64,000 nucleotides of DNA from Streptomyces diastaticus subsp. diastaticus (GCF_011170125.1 NZ_BLLN01000002.1:62001-126000), one strand, 5' to 3'; shown: positions 16,510 through 26,357, counted from the stretch's first letter. Numbers and translations are program-made. Notes: a model not told the origin generated them from the letters alone.

Positions 16510-17145
16510 TCACGCGACCTCGAACCCCATCCCCACCGCGATGCCCACGGCCTGCACGGGGTCGATGCGGGCGCCGGCGAGGGCGGTGCGGTCCAGGGTG
16601 TGGGCGTCGAGGGAGGTCAGGTCGGAGCCACGCAGGTCGGCATCGGTGAGGCTGACCCCGGCGAGGAGGGCGCCGGAGAGGTCGGTGCCGGTGACCACCG
16701 CCTCGTCCAGGCGGGCGCCGCGCAGGTCGGCCTCGCGCATCCGGACGCCGTCGAGCGTGGCCTTGCGCAGGTCGGCGCGGGGGAACGAGGTGAAGGACCA
16801 GTCGCCGTCGGTCACCCTCAGAAGCTGGAAGGAGCAGTCGTCGAAGGTGGAGCCGACCGCCTTGCACTGGTCGAGCTGGGCGTCGAAGAAGCTGCAACGA
16901 CGGAACTCGCAGTGGGTGAAGGCGGTGGCGGTGAGGCGGGAGACGTTGAAGCGGACTCCGGAGAAGGTGCAGCGGTCGAAGCGGGCCCCGGAGCCGGTGG
17001 TCTCCGTCCAGTCCGTGTCGTAGAAGTCGCAGGCGGTGTAGGCGAGGCCGGTGAGGTCGCGGCCGTACCAGTCGTCGCCGCGCAGCGTCTCGCCGGTGAC
17101 GGGCGCGGGGTCCTCGGGGCGGGGGGTCGGGTCAGGTGCGGGCAT
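16510..17145 (-). CDS. pentapeptide-repeat protein
   Basis: About 211 residues from ATG 17145. Repeats of the A(D/N)LxX type run through most of the protein: ADLRKATLDGVRMREADLRG, then LDEAVVTGTDLSGALLAGVS, LTDADLRGSDLT. They should form a right-handed quadrilateral beta-helix. The first half is richer in Cys and Phe (FDRCTFSGVRF, CEFRRCSFFD, FDDCSF), a variant of the repeat. There is no signal peptide. Some family members mimic DNA and bind gyrase (Qnr, MfpA); nothing here proves that role. Confidence 0.88.
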   Translation of the reverse strand: MPAPDPTPRPEDPAPVTGETLRGDDWYGRDLTGLAYTACDFYDTDWTETTGSGARFDRCTFSGVRFNVSRLTATAFTHCEFRRCSFFDAQLDQCKAVGSTFDDCSFQLLRVTDGDWSFTSFPRADLRKATLDGVRMREADLRGARLDEAVVTGTDLSGALLAGVSLTDADLRGSDLTSLDAHTLDRTALAGARIDPVQAVGIAVGMGFEVA

Positions 17146-17213
17146 GGGGCCGATTGAACACCCCGGGACCGACAGCGGCCGGGCGCCGGGCACCGGGTCC
17201 GCCGGGTACCGCC

Positions 17214-18341
17214 CTACCGCAGCAGCGCTCCGGTCCCGTCCGGCACCTGGTGCGGCCTGAGGATCTCCGAGAACTCCGCGCCCGCCGCCACCGCCGATCT
17301 GAGCAGCAGCGGCCCGGCCTGCCCGGCGAAGGCGGTCGGATCGCCGTCGAGGGCGGCGGCCTGGGTGGCGAGGGCTCGCGGGTCGGTGGCGGAGGCGTGG
17401 AGCCTCGGGTCGTGCTCGCGGTCGGCGGCGAGCAGGAGGGTGGTGGCGCGGCCGCGCGCGAAGGCGGTGGCGGTGTCGGTGACGCCCTCGGCGGCGCGGT
17501 GGCGGGCCAGGTCGCCGCGGAAGCGTTCCAGGGCGGCGCGGTGGCGGGCGGTGGTGGCGTCGTGCAGGGCCGCGTCGACACTGCGGCGCAACTCGGCGAG
17601 GGCCGCCGGGTCGCCGCCACTGGGACGGCCGCCGGAGACGAGGACCAGGTCGGGCGGGACGTCGCCGGGCGCCGAGAGGGCGGGCGAGAGGCGCGCGCGG
17701 AGCGATTCGAGGACATGGGGGTCACCGGTGACCGCCACCATGCGTGCCCTGACCTCGTGGACCGCCGCCAGCACGTCCTGCGCGACCTGGTCGGCGACGC
17801 TCGCCCAGTCGCCCTCGCGGCGGCGCCGGGTGACGCCGGTGACGGGCCCGTCGGCCAGCAGTCCGGCCAGGTGCAGGGTGGTGCCGTGGAAGGTGCGGCG
17901 GGTGTCGGGCTGTTCGGCGCTGACGGGGAAGGCGTCGACGTCGGCACCGTGCTCGTCCACGGCGACCACGACGTGCGGGAGTTGGTGGTCGAGGTCGACG
18001 ACGAGGGCCAGCGCGTCGGGGATCGGCAGCAGTGCGGCGTGGTCGCGCGGCGGCGGGGCGGCCAGGGTGTGCGCCCCGAGCAGCCGGCCGCCGGCGGCGA
18101 AGACCGACTCGCCCTGCGGCCCGGGCAGGTCGGGGACGCCGCCGACCGCCTTGTCGAGGACGGCCAGGGTCTCCTCGTCGCAGCCGTGCTCGGCGAGACC
18201 TTCGCGCAGGGCGCGCCAGCGGTGCTCGACGTGGGTGGCGGAGAGCCGGTCGTCGTGGGTGGTGTCGAGGTGGACGGAGGCGACGGGCGCTCCGAGGTTC
18301 TCGGCACTCTCGTAGAGGGATGCGACGGAACGCAGATCCAT
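17214..18341 (-). CDS. baeRF2/Rv2629-like (Vms1/eRF1-type) protein
   Basis: A 375-residue soluble protein from ATG 18341. It resembles the mycobacterial Rv2629 family (bacterial eRF1-domain family 2): MDLRSVASLYESAENLGAPV at the N-terminus, VASVHLDTTHD, a central VVAVDEHGADVDAF strand pair, and a C-terminal LLLAADREHDPRLHA followed by a DGTGALLR end. By family knowledge these proteins are related to the release-factor/Vms1 fold and are suspected to act on stalled ribosomes or tRNA; this is not established for this member. It is divergent from afsR across 279 bases. Confidence 0.75.
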   Translation of the reverse strand: MDLRSVASLYESAENLGAPVASVHLDTTHDDRLSATHVEHRWRALREGLAEHGCDEETLAVLDKAVGGVPDLPGPQGESVFAAGGRLLGAHTLAAPPPRDHAALLPIPDALALVVDLDHQLPHVVVAVDEHGADVDAFPVSAEQPDTRRTFHGTTLHLAGLLADGPVTGVTRRRREGDWASVADQVAQDVLAAVHEVRARMVAVTGDPHVLESLRARLSPALSAPGDVPPDLVLVSGGRPSGGDPAALAELRRSVDAALHDATTARHRAALERFRGDLARHRAAEGVTDTATAFARGRATTLLLAADREHDPRLHASATDPRALATQAAALDGDPTAFAGQAGPLLLRSAVAAGAEFSEILRPHQVPDGTGALLR

Positions 18342-18500
18342 GACGTCGGGGGCCGGGCCCCTCCACCTCCAGCTCACACCGGTCCAGCACGGACAGGGTG
18401 CCCTTTTTAGCATGAGAGGGGCGACATGTCCGGCGGGAACGGCCGCCCGGCCCGTCGGCCCCCGGGTGGCCGGTCCGTACGGGGCGCGTGGGCGGACCGT

Positions 18501-18518
18501 GTGAGAGCTGCCTCTCAC
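18501..18518. promoter_or_regulatory. inverted repeat in the afsR upstream region
   Basis: GTGAGAG-CTGC-CTCTCAC: perfect 7-bp arms with a 4-base spacer, 102 bases upstream of the afsR start and about 160 bases upstream of the divergent gene. It could be an operator or an mRNA-leader hairpin; no known regulator consensus is recognised. Confidence 0.4.
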
Positions 18519-18620
18519 GCCTGCCGCAAGCCTGGCCGACAAGGCAGACTGTCACCTGCGTTTCCCCGTGTGCACAGGCGGGACCCAAGAGACGCGGACG
18601 AGTGGACGCAGGGGGACGGG

Positions 18621-21600
18621 ATGAACGGCGGAGCACCGGTACCGGAGCAGCGCTCGGTCTCCGGAGGCGTGCCGGAGCAGCCCACGGGACCGGCCGCGGA
18701 ACGGCTCGGCCCGGCGGAGAGCGCCCCGGCGGAGAGCGCCGCGGCGGGCGACCTCGGCTCGGCGATGCGCTACTCCGTGCTCGGCCCCGTCCGGGCCTGG
18801 CGCGGCGGCGACCGGCTCGCCCCCGGCACCCCGCAGCAGCAGGCGCTGCTCGCCGTGCTGCTGCTGCGCGAGGGCCGCACCGCCACCGCACCCGAACTCA
18901 TCGACGCCCTGTGGGGCGAGGAGCCGCCCTCGCAGGCGCTCCCCGCCATCCGCACCTACGCCTCCCGGCTGCGCAAGGTCCTCGCCCCGGGCGACCTCGC
19001 CAGCGTCTCCGGGGGCTACGCCCTCACCGTGCGCCCCGGCGCCCTCGACCTGACGGTGGCCCAGGAGCTGGCCGCCGAGGCGGAGAAGGCGGCCGGGTCG
19101 GGCGACCTCTGCCAGGCCCGCACCCTGCTCAACAAGGCGCTCGGCCTGTGGGAGGGCGAGGCGCTGGCCGGGGTGCCGGGCCCGCACGGGCGCACCCAGC
19201 GGACCCGCCTGGAGGAGTGGCGCCTGCAACTCCAGGAGAACCTGCTGGAGATGGACCTCGAACAGGGCTGCCACACCGAGGCCGTCTCGGAGCTGACGGC
19301 GCTCACCGCGGCCCACCCGCTCCGCGAGCACCTGCGCGAGCTGTTGATGCTCGCGCTGTACCGCTCCGGCCGCCAGGCGGAGGCCCTCGCCGTCTACGCC
19401 GACACCCGCCGCCTGCTCGCGGAGGAACTCGGCGTCGACCCGCGCGCCGGGCTGCGGGAGCTCCAGAGCCGGATCCTCGCCGCCGACCCGGCCCTCGCCG
19501 AGCCCGAGACCCCGGCCGAGCAGCCCGCCTCCGCCCCGGTGCGCCCGGCCCAGCTCCCCGCCACCGTCCCGGACTTCACCGGCCGGGCCGCCTTCGTCGC
19601 CGAACTGGGCGACGCCCTCGGCTCGGTCGGCGGCCGGGTGATGGCCGTCTCCGCCGTCGCGGGCATCGGCGGCGTCGGCAAGACCACCCTCGCCGTGCAC
19701 GTCGCGCACGCCGCCCGCGCCGCCTTCCCCGACGGCCAGCTCTACGTCGACCTCCAGGGCACCGACGGCAGCGCCGCCGACCCCGAGACGGTCCTCGGCT
19801 CCTTCCTGCGCGCCCTCGGCACCCCGGAGTCGGCCGTTCCGACGGGCCTGGACGAGCGGGCCGCCCTGTACCGCTCCACGCTCGACGGCCGCCGCGTCCT
19901 GGTCCTCCTCGACAACGCCCGTGACGCCGCCCAGATCCGGCCGCTGCTGCCCGGCGCCGGGGGCTGCGCCGCCCTCATCACCTCCCGGGTGCGGATGGTG
20001 GACCTGGCCGGGGCGCACCTGGTCGACCTCGACGTGATGTCGCCGGAGGAGGCGCTCCAGCTCTTCACCCGCATCGTCGGCACCGAACGCGTCGGCGCGG
20101 AGCGCGAGGCGGCCCTCGACGTCGTCGCCGCCTGCGGCTTCCTGCCGCTCGCCATCCGCATCGCCGCCTCCCGGCTCGCCTCCCGCCGCACCTGGACCGT
20201 CTCGGTGCTGGCCGCCAAACTCGCCGACGAACGGCGCCGCCTGGACGAACTCCAGGCCGGCGACCTCGCCGTCAAGGCCACCTTCGAGCTGGGCTACGGC
20301 CAGCTCGAACCCGCCCAGGCCCGCGCCTTCCGGCTGCTGGGCCTCGCCGACGGCCCCGACATCTCGCTGGACGCCGCGCGGGCCCTGCTCGACCTGGACG
20401 CCGAGGCCACCGAGGACCTCCTCGAATCCCTCGTCGACACCAGCCTCCTGGAGTCCGCCGCCCCGGGCCGTTACCGCTACCACGACCTGGTCCGCCTCTA
20501 CGCCCGCGCCTGCGCCGAGCGCGACGAGGGGCCCGAGCGGGCCGCCGCCCTCTCCCGCCTCCTCGACTTCTACCTGGCGACCGCCGCGGGCGTGTACGCC
20601 CTGGAGCGCCCCGGCGACCAGCTCCACGCCCACCTGGCCCCCACCGAGGTGCCGGGCCTCGCCTTCACCGACCGTACGGCCGCCTGGGACTGGCTGTTCC
20701 GGGAGGCGTCCTGCGTGCTGGCATGTGTACGCCAGCACGCCGGGGGTGAGACGCTGCGGCGTGCCGTCGATCTGCTCTTCGCGGCGAAGGACCTGGCCGA
20801 GTCGGGGGCCGACGCCCGCCAGTACGAGCAGGTGGCGGTGGTGGCGCTGGCGGCCGCCGAGGAGCGCGGGGACCTGCTCGCCCAGGCCAGGGCGCGCACC
20901 GTCCTCGCCCACTCCTACCGGCTGACCGGCAAGCTGACGCAGGCCGACGAGGAGGCCGACCACGGTATGCGGCTGAGCGCCGCCGCCGGTGACCCGGTCG
21001 CGGGTGGCTACGCCTCGAACATCCGCGGCATCGTCGCGATCTACCACAACCGGCACACCGAGGCCCGCGCCTACCTGGGCCGCGCCATCGAGGAGTTCCG
21101 CGCCGACGCCAACCGCCCGAGCGAGGCCAGCGCCCTCAGCAACCTCTCCCGCGTCCTGCTCCAGACCGGCGAGCCCGCCGAGGCCGTCGCCCTCGCCGAA
21201 CGCGCCCTCGCCATCTACAACGAGGTCGGCCTCACCTGGCGCCTGGCCAACGGGAGGTACGCCCTCGGGCTGGCCCTGGCCGCCTCCGGCCGCCACGAGG
21301 AGGCGATGGCCCAGCTCAGCGCGGCGCTGCCGGTCTTCCAGGAGAACCGCCAGCCGCTCTGGGAGGGCATGACGCTCTTCCGCATGGCCGGGGTCGCGCT
21401 GGACACCGGCGAGCCCGCCAAGGCGGCCACCCTGGCCGAACAGGCCCTCGCCCAGCTCCGCAGGATCGGTGGCGACTGGCGACGCGGCAACGTCCTCACC
21501 GTCCTCGGCAAGTCCCTCTTCGCCCTCGGCCAGCAGGGCCGTGCGCGCGCCTGCTGGACGGAGGCGCTGGGCGTGTACGAGCGTCTGGGCAGGCCGGAGG

Positions 21601-21641
21601 CGTCGGAGGTACGCGAACTGCTGGCTCACGCGCCGCAGTGA
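18621..21641 (+). CDS. afsR: AfsR, SARP-NTPase-TPR global regulator
   Basis: A 1006-residue regulator starting at ATG 18621 (GGGGGACGGG upstream). The N-terminal SARP DNA-binding domain (about 50-130, YSVLGPVRAWRGG) is followed by the BTAD helical domain, ending at about 290 with EELGVDPRAGLRELQ. An NB-ARC-type ATPase has its P-loop GIGGVGKTT near residue 349 and Walker B VLVLLDNARD near 427. The C-terminal third is a TPR array. The length matches AfsR of S. coelicolor (about 993). AfsK and other kinases phosphorylate AfsR, raising its DNA affinity, and it activates afsS. Here afsS follows 268 bases downstream and afsK lies 2.3 kb further on the opposite strand, which supports the assignment. 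Confidence 0.92.
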   Translation: MNGGAPVPEQRSVSGGVPEQPTGPAAERLGPAESAPAESAAAGDLGSAMRYSVLGPVRAWRGGDRLAPGTPQQQALLAVLLLREGRTATAPELIDALWGEEPPSQALPAIRTYASRLRKVLAPGDLASVSGGYALTVRPGALDLTVAQELAAEAEKAAGSGDLCQARTLLNKALGLWEGEALAGVPGPHGRTQRTRLEEWRLQLQENLLEMDLEQGCHTEAVSELTALTAAHPLREHLRELLMLALYRSGRQAEALAVYADTRRLLAEELGVDPRAGLRELQSRILAADPALAEPETPAEQPASAPVRPAQLPATVPDFTGRAAFVAELGDALGSVGGRVMAVSAVAGIGGVGKTTLAVHVAHAARAAFPDGQLYVDLQGTDGSAADPETVLGSFLRALGTPESAVPTGLDERAALYRSTLDGRRVLVLLDNARDAAQIRPLLPGAGGCAALITSRVRMVDLAGAHLVDLDVMSPEEALQLFTRIVGTERVGAEREAALDVVAACGFLPLAIRIAASRLASRRTWTVSVLAAKLADERRRLDELQAGDLAVKATFELGYGQLEPAQARAFRLLGLADGPDISLDAARALLDLDAEATEDLLESLVDTSLLESAAPGRYRYHDLVRLYARACAERDEGPERAAALSRLLDFYLATAAGVYALERPGDQLHAHLAPTEVPGLAFTDRTAAWDWLFREASCVLACVRQHAGGETLRRAVDLLFAAKDLAESGADARQYEQVAVVALAAAEERGDLLAQARARTVLAHSYRLTGKLTQADEEADHGMRLSAAAGDPVAGGYASNIRGIVAIYHNRHTEARAYLGRAIEEFRADANRPSEASALSNLSRVLLQTGEPAEAVALAERALAIYNEVGLTWRLANGRYALGLALAASGRHEEAMAQLSAALPVFQENRQPLWEGMTLFRMAGVALDTGEPAKAATLAEQALAQLRRIGGDWRRGNVLTVLGKSLFALGQQGRARACWTEALGVYERLGRPEASEVRELLAHAPQ

Positions 21642-21670
21642 GTGTCAGTCACCTGTCCTAGGGTGCGAGC

Positions 21671-21692
21671 ACGTTCATCGAACGTTTATCGG
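21671..21692 (+). promoter_or_regulatory. adjacent 11-bp direct repeats in the afsS promoter (AfsR/PhoP-type site)
   Basis: ACGTTCATCGA (21671-21681) is followed immediately by ACGTTTATCGG (21682-21692), 9 of 11 identical. This is the arrangement expected for AfsR binding at the afsS -35 region and it also looks like PHO-box units (GTTCAnC with 11-bp period) bound by PhoP. It lies 218 bases upstream of afsS and just after the afsR stop. The first unit also forms a small palindrome, CGTTC-ATC-GAACG. Confidence 0.8.
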
Positions 21693-21909
21693 CGTCCGCC
21701 ATGCTCCTCGTATCGATCCGTCGCGTCGGGGGGCAGACGGATCGCCGTGGCCGCCTCGCCGGGCGGCCCGGGTCCTGTCCGGCGTCCTCAGGGGGAGGCG
21801 CCGGGTGGGACCCTCTCCGGCACGCGGCCGGTCCAGCCTGACCGGACCGGCCGGCCGCCGGAGCGCACACCCATCCGCACGTTCAGGACATCAGGACATG
21901 GAGTCCAGC

Positions 21910-22053
21910 ATGAGTGAAGAGAAGAAGAAGGACCCGGTCGTCGTCAAGCCGCAGGACGACCACGCCACCGGCGTCAAGGAGCCGAAGCCGCTGGACGACC
22001 ACGCCACGGGCGTCAAGCCGCTCGACGACCACGCCACCGGCGAAGAGGTCTGA
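21910..22053 (+). CDS. afsS: AfsS-like small regulatory protein with DDHATG repeats
   Basis: A 47-residue, highly charged peptide beginning MSEEKKKDPVVVKPQ. It carries three copies of DDHATG (about residues 16, 29 and 39), two of them followed by VK. AfsS proteins are short and built of repeats centred on a D-(N/D)-H core; the S. coelicolor protein has 63 residues, so this one is shorter. The ATG at 21910 is chosen because GGAG lies 6 bases upstream; an ATG at 21898 would add four residues. The gene directly follows afsR and the AfsR-type repeats. AfsS stimulates antibiotic regulators by an unknown mechanism. Confidence 0.85.
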   Translation: MSEEKKKDPVVVKPQDDHATGVKEPKPLDDHATGVKPLDDHATGEEV

Positions 22054-22278
22054 CCTTCCTCCAGACGTCCTCCTCCCCGCACGGGGGATGCCGGGTCCGC
22101 GTTCCGGGGGGAGCCGCGGACCGGCGGAGGGAGGAGGAACGGGGGTACGCACGGGGGATCGGCCGCGGCGGCGCGGAGGGGGAGCCGCCGCGGCCGACGT
22201 GCGTCCCGGCCCGGGCGGGCGGCGGACGGCCCGTAAAACCAGGTGCGCCCCAAGGCCTCGATGGGCGACGGTGCCCCC

Positions 22279-22653
22279 ATGACCTCACGCGTACGCCACA
22301 TCACCCTCGACAGCCACGACCCTTACCGTCAGGGCCAGTTCTGGGCCCAGGCGCTGGGCGGCCGGGTCTCGGACGAGGACTTCCCCGGTGATCCGGAGGC
22401 GCTGGTGCTCTCCGAGGGCGCCGTGCTCCTGTTCGTCACCGTGCCCGAGACCAAGACGCTGAAGAACCGCGTCCACCTCGACCTCCAGCCCGAGGACCGC
22501 ACCCGGGACGAGGAGGTGGCCCGCCTCCTGGGACTCGGCGCCCGGCTGGTGGACGACCGGCGCCGCCCGGACGGACGCGGCTTCGCGGTCCTCGCCGACC
22601 CGGAGGGCAACGAGTTCTGCGTGGAGCCCTCGGCGGCGGAACGCGCCGCCTGA
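22279..22653 (+). CDS. VOC-family (glyoxalase/dioxygenase fold) protein
   Basis: A 124-residue protein from ATG 22279. It has the vicinal-oxygen-chelate pattern: HITLDSHDPYRQGQFWAQAL at the N-terminus, NRVHLDLQPED in the middle and ADPEGNEFCVEP at the C-terminus, providing the usual His, His and Glu metal ligands. Such small single-module proteins include glyoxalases, drug-binding resistance proteins and unknown enzymes; specificity is not visible. No good ribosome site is seen, and an in-frame ATG lies at 22261. It is followed after 35 bases by a GNAT gene on the same strand. Confidence 0.85.
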   Translation: MTSRVRHITLDSHDPYRQGQFWAQALGGRVSDEDFPGDPEALVLSEGAVLLFVTVPETKTLKNRVHLDLQPEDRTRDEEVARLLGLGARLVDDRRRPDGRGFAVLADPEGNEFCVEPSAAERAA

Positions 22654-22688
22654 CCCGCCCCACCAGCCACCACCTGAGAGCGAGCCAC

Positions 22689-23219
22689 GTGCCCGTCCCC
22701 TCCCCCGCCTTCGTCCCGCGCCCCCTGCGCACCGGCCGCCTCGACCTGCTCCCGCTCCTCCCGGACCACGCCGAGGAACTGGCCGCCGCCCTCGACGACC
22801 CCGCCCTGCACGCCTTCACCGGCGGCGAGCCGCTCCGCGCGCCGGCCCTGCGGGAGCGGTACGCGCGCTGGGCGGCGGGATCACCCGACCCCCGGGTGGT
22901 GTGGGCCAACTGGGCGGTCCGGCTGCGCGAGACCGGTGCCCTGGTCGGCACCGTGCAGGCGACGGTGGGCCCGACCCCGGTCGCCGAGGTGGCGTGGGTG
23001 ACGGGGACACCGTGGCAGGGCCGCGGCATCGCCACCGAGGCGGCCAAGGCGCTGGTGGCCGAGGTGCTGCGGCAGGGCGTACCGACCGTCGTGGCCCACG
23101 TCCACCCGGAACACGGCGCCTCCGTCGCCGTCGCCGCGGCGGCCGGCCTGCGCCCCGCACCGCACTGGCAGGACGGGGAACGGCGGTGGGAGCGGGCCGG
23201 GGAGGCCGGCAAGGCCTGA
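22689..23219 (+). CDS. GNAT-family N-acetyltransferase (RimJ/RimL-like)
   Basis: A 176-residue protein from GTG 22689. It opens like RimJ/RimL enzymes (LRTGRLDLLPLLPDHAEELA) and has the acetyl-CoA pyrophosphate loop TPWQGRGIATEAAKAL (Q-x-x-G-x-G/A pattern) around residue 105-120, then VAHVHPEHGASVAVAAAAGL. Acceptor unknown. It is probably co-transcribed with the VOC gene. Both lie between afsS and afsK. Confidence 0.9.
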   Translation: MPVPSPAFVPRPLRTGRLDLLPLLPDHAEELAAALDDPALHAFTGGEPLRAPALRERYARWAAGSPDPRVVWANWAVRLRETGALVGTVQATVGPTPVAEVAWVTGTPWQGRGIATEAAKALVAEVLRQGVPTVVAHVHPEHGASVAVAAAAGLRPAPHWQDGERRWERAGEAGKA

Positions 23220-23258
23220 GCGGCCGCACCGCCGGGCTCGCCGGGCGTGGGGGGGACG

Positions 23259-23807
23259 TCAGACCGTCACCGCCCTGACCCGGTCCACCTCGCAGTCGCG
23301 GACCTGGGCGGCCTTGCGGGGGCTGGTCATGCGGACGGTGACGGTGCGGGTCTCACCGGGGGACAGGCGCAGGTCGGTGGTGGGGCTGTCGAGGGTGGTG
23401 CCGACGGCGTTCTCGAAGTGCAGGGCGAGCGTGACCCGCAGGTCGCTCGTGGTCGAGTTCGAGGTGACCCGCAGCGCCGCCGTGGTGTCCGGCTTGGCGC
23501 GCTTGGTGCGGCCGGGACCCGCGCAGTCCACCACGGTGACGGTGACCTGGTCGGTGGTGGTGGACGAGGAGGAACCGCCGGTGGACGAGGTGTCATCGTG
23601 GTGGGTGTCGCGGTAGCCGCCGCGGTGACCGGAGCCGCGCGAGGTGTCGTTGTCCTTCTTTGAGCTGGAGCAGCCACCGCCCGAACCGCTGGAGGAGCGG
23701 CTCTTGCTCCTGGACCCGCTCTTGCCGCTGCTGCTCCCGGTGGAGAAGCCGGTCAGCGCCAGTACCACCACGATCAGCACCGCGGTGAAGCGCAGGTGTC
23801 GTCGCAT
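23259..23807 (-). CDS. exported Ser/Lys-rich protein downstream of afsK
   Basis: A 182-residue protein with an N-terminal signal/anchor (residues 7-20, AVLIVVVLALTGF). A very Ser/Gly/Lys/Arg-rich low-complexity segment follows (about 22-85), then a beta-rich C-terminal domain (about 85-182) with two cysteines near DCAGPG and RDCEVD that could form a disulfide. There is no lipobox Cys: the LTG is followed by Phe. It lies 171 bases downstream of afsK on the same strand. It may be a cell-surface protein; no family is recognised. Confidence 0.7.
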   Translation of the reverse strand: MRRHLRFTAVLIVVVLALTGFSTGSSSGKSGSRSKSRSSSGSGGGCSSSKKDNDTSRGSGHRGGYRDTHHDDTSSTGGSSSSTTTDQVTVTVVDCAGPGRTKRAKPDTTAALRVTSNSTTSDLRVTLALHFENAVGTTLDSPTTDLRLSPGETRTVTVRMTSPRKAAQVRDCEVDRVRAVTV

Positions 23808-23978
23808 CTCTGTCCCCCGTGTGTCCCGTGCCGCGCGCCTGCGGCGGCCCGACTCGTCGGCGCCAGACCGGCGCCGTAACGGGGACTCACGCTAGCGGCG
23901 CCCGCGCCGGGGACCGCCGTCGGGGACAGGGCTGCGACGGGACCTTTACCGGTCCTTGACCGAGCGCGGACAAGCGGG

Positions 23979-26357
23979 TCAGGGCCGCGGCGCCGTCCCC
24001 GTCCCCTTGACCGCGTCCAGCGCGTAGACGCAGCGGTCCTTGCTGCACGCGTACACCACGTTGCCGTGGACGACGGGGGTGCCGGTGATCTCGCCCCCGG
24101 TGGCGAGCTTCCAGCGGAGCTGGCCGCCGGCCGCGTCGAGAGTGTAGAGGCAGTGGTCGGCCGAGCCGAAGTGGATACGGCCGCCGGCGGCCACGGGCGA
24201 GCCGATGACCTCGCCGCCGGCCTGGAACCGCCACTTGGGCGTGCCGGTGACGGCGTCCAGGGTGTACAGGCCCTTGCCGCTGCCGACGTGCACGTGGCCA
24301 CCCGCGACCAGCACCGGTTCGGTGGCGGAGCGGGCCTCGGTGGCGATCCGCCAGCGGTCGCGGCCGTCGGTGGCGTCGAGGGCGTAGACCGTACCGAGGT
24401 AGTCGGTGAGGTAGACGCCGCCGCCGGTCACGGCCGGGCCGGGGGCGAAGGCGGGCGGGGAGAGGAAGACGGCGGGCGACTCGAAGTGCCAGCGGACGTG
24501 GCCGCCGAGCACGTCGACGGCGAGCGCGCGGGTGCCCGCCGCCACGTACACGTAGCCGTCGGACGCCTGGGTGAGGCGGACCGGGACGCCGCCGCAGGAG
24601 GCCGCGTCACCGATCGGGTACGACCACCGTTCCTGGCCGGTACGGGCCTCCAGGGCGCGCAGCCGGGCGTCCTGCCAGACGTAGACGGTGCCGTCGTGGA
24701 CGACGGGGCCGGCCTCGGGGGTCTCGAAGTCGGTCTGGGCGCCGGTCAGCTCCCACAGCTTCTCGCCGTTGGCCGCCTCCCACGCCTGCACGCCGCCGCC
24801 CCGGGTACCGGTGACGACGGTGCCCCGGTCGGCCTTGAGGGAGTACACCCAGGCGTCGGTCGGCATCCGCCACAGGTCGCCGCCGTCGGCCGCGTCGAGG
24901 GCGTACAGGGTGGGGCCGTCGGAGGCGTGGATGCGGCCGTCGGCGACCGCCGTCGACCAGGCGACGTCGCGGGTCTTGAACCGGCGGCGGCCGGTGGCCA
25001 CGTCGAGGGCGTGCACCTCGAAGGAGGTGACGTAGACGAGGTCCCCGGCGAGCGTCGGGGTGCCCCACACGTCGTTGGACATGCGGAACCGCCACGGCCG
25101 CCAGGCGGCGGGCCCGGAGTCCGGCGGGGCCGTCGGCGGCGGGACCGCCGGAACGGGCGGCGCGGCGGGACCGCCGGGCGGCGCTCCCGCGCCCCGCGAC
25201 CAGGAGGCGGCCAGGCCGCCGCCGGGCGGGGCGGCCCGGCGGGCGGCGGCCCTGCTGTCGGCGACGCGCGGGCCCGGCCCGATCGGCACGGGCAGCCCGG
25301 CGAGCCGCACCGGCCCGCCGTCGGCCCCGCTCTCGCCCGGCCAGACGGGGTCGGCGGGCAGGTCGTCCGGGGTGTAGGCGGGCCGTGGCGGCACCGGCGG
25401 CTGGTGGCGCGGCGGGGGCGGCACGGCCGGGCGGGCCCGGGCACCCGCGGAGACCGCGACACGGCCGCCGCGACGCTCCTCGATGAGGGCGACGGCGGAC
25501 TCGGGCAGCCAGGCGGAGGCGGTGCCGCTGTCGTCGCTGCCGGAGCCGAAGAGGTGCGGGGCCAGCTGCGCCTGGAGGTCGGCGGGGCTGGGCCGCAGCG
25601 GCGCCTCCATCTGCATGCAGGACTCGATGAGCGGCCGCAGCTCCTCGGGCAGCCCTTCCAGGTCGGGCCCCTCGCGGAGCAGCATGAAGACCGTCTCGAC
25701 CGGGTTGGCGCCGTGGAACGGGGCGTGGCCGGTGGCGGCGAAGACCAGGGTGGAGCCGAGCGAGAAGACGTCGCTGGCGCCGGTGACGCTGCGGGAGTCC
25801 TTGGCCTGCTCGGGCGACATGTAGGCAGGGGTGCCGACGGCGACGTTGGTCATGGTCAGCCGGGTGTTGGAGACGCCGGAGGCGATGCCGAAGTCGATGA
25901 CGCGCGGGCCGTCCTCGACGACCAGGACGTTGGACGGCTTGAGGTCGCGGTGGACGAGCCCGGCCCCGTGGATCGACTGGAGGGCCTCGGCGATCCCGGC
26001 GGCGAGCCAGCGGACGGCGGGCGCGGGCAGCGGCCCGCACTCGTTCACTATTTCCTCCAGCGACGGCGCCGGCACGTAGGCGGTGGCGAGCCAGGGGACG
26101 GGGGCGCGCGGGTCGGCGTCGACCACGGCGGCGGTGTAGAAGCCGGAGACGGCGCGCGCCGCCTCGACCTCGCGGGTGAAGCGGACCCGGAACAGCTGGT
26201 CCTCCGCCAGCTCGGTGCGGACCGTCTTGATCGCCACCCGGCGCCCCGAGGCCGACCTGGCCAGATACACCAGGCCCATACCGCCGGCCCCGAGCCGCGA
26301 CAGCACCTCGAACGGTCCGATCCGTCTCGGATCGTGCTGCGTCAGCTGCTCCACCAC
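23979..26357 (-). CDS. afsK: AfsK Ser/Thr kinase with C-terminal PQQ-type beta-propeller
   Basis: A 792-residue protein (S. coelicolor AfsK has 799) beginning [20 protein letters not shown], which I recognise as AfsK. The kinase domain (about 15-275) has [23 protein letters not shown] and DFGIA. A Pro/Gly-rich linker (about 300-420) leads to about nine propeller blades, each with the VYALDAxxGxxxW-type core. There is no clear transmembrane helix, consistent with loose membrane association. AfsK autophosphorylates and phosphorylates AfsR, linking growth or morphology signals to antibiotic production. The start is GTG 26357 (a second GTG follows at once). The upstream 635-base region is gene-free. 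Confidence 0.95.
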   Translation of the reverse strand: MVEQLTQHDPRRIGPFEVLSRLGAGGMGLVYLARSASGRRVAIKTVRTELAEDQLFRVRFTREVEAARAVSGFYTAAVVDADPRAPVPWLATAYVPAPSLEEIVNECGPLPAPAVRWLAAGIAEALQSIHGAGLVHRDLKPSNVLVVEDGPRVIDFGIASGVSNTRLTMTNVAVGTPAYMSPEQAKDSRSVTGASDVFSLGSTLVFAATGHAPFHGANPVETVFMLLREGPDLEGLPEELRPLIESCMQMEAPLRPSPADLQAQLAPHLFGSGSDDSGTASAWLPESAVALIEERRGGRVAVSAGARARPAVPPPPRHQPPVPPRPAYTPDDLPADPVWPGESGADGGPVRLAGLPVPIGPGPRVADSRAAARRAAPPGGGLAASWSRGAGAPPGGPAAPPVPAVPPPTAPPDSGPAAWRPWRFRMSNDVWGTPTLAGDLVYVTSFEVHALDVATGRRRFKTRDVAWSTAVADGRIHASDGPTLYALDAADGGDLWRMPTDAWVYSLKADRGTVVTGTRGGGVQAWEAANGEKLWELTGAQTDFETPEAGPVVHDGTVYVWQDARLRALEARTGQERWSYPIGDAASCGGVPVRLTQASDGYVYVAAGTRALAVDVLGGHVRWHFESPAVFLSPPAFAPGPAVTGGGVYLTDYLGTVYALDATDGRDRWRIATEARSATEPVLVAGGHVHVGSGKGLYTLDAVTGTPKWRFQAGGEVIGSPVAAGGRIHFGSADHCLYTLDAAGGQLRWKLATGGEITGTPVVHGNVVYACSKDRCVYALDAVKGTGTAPRP

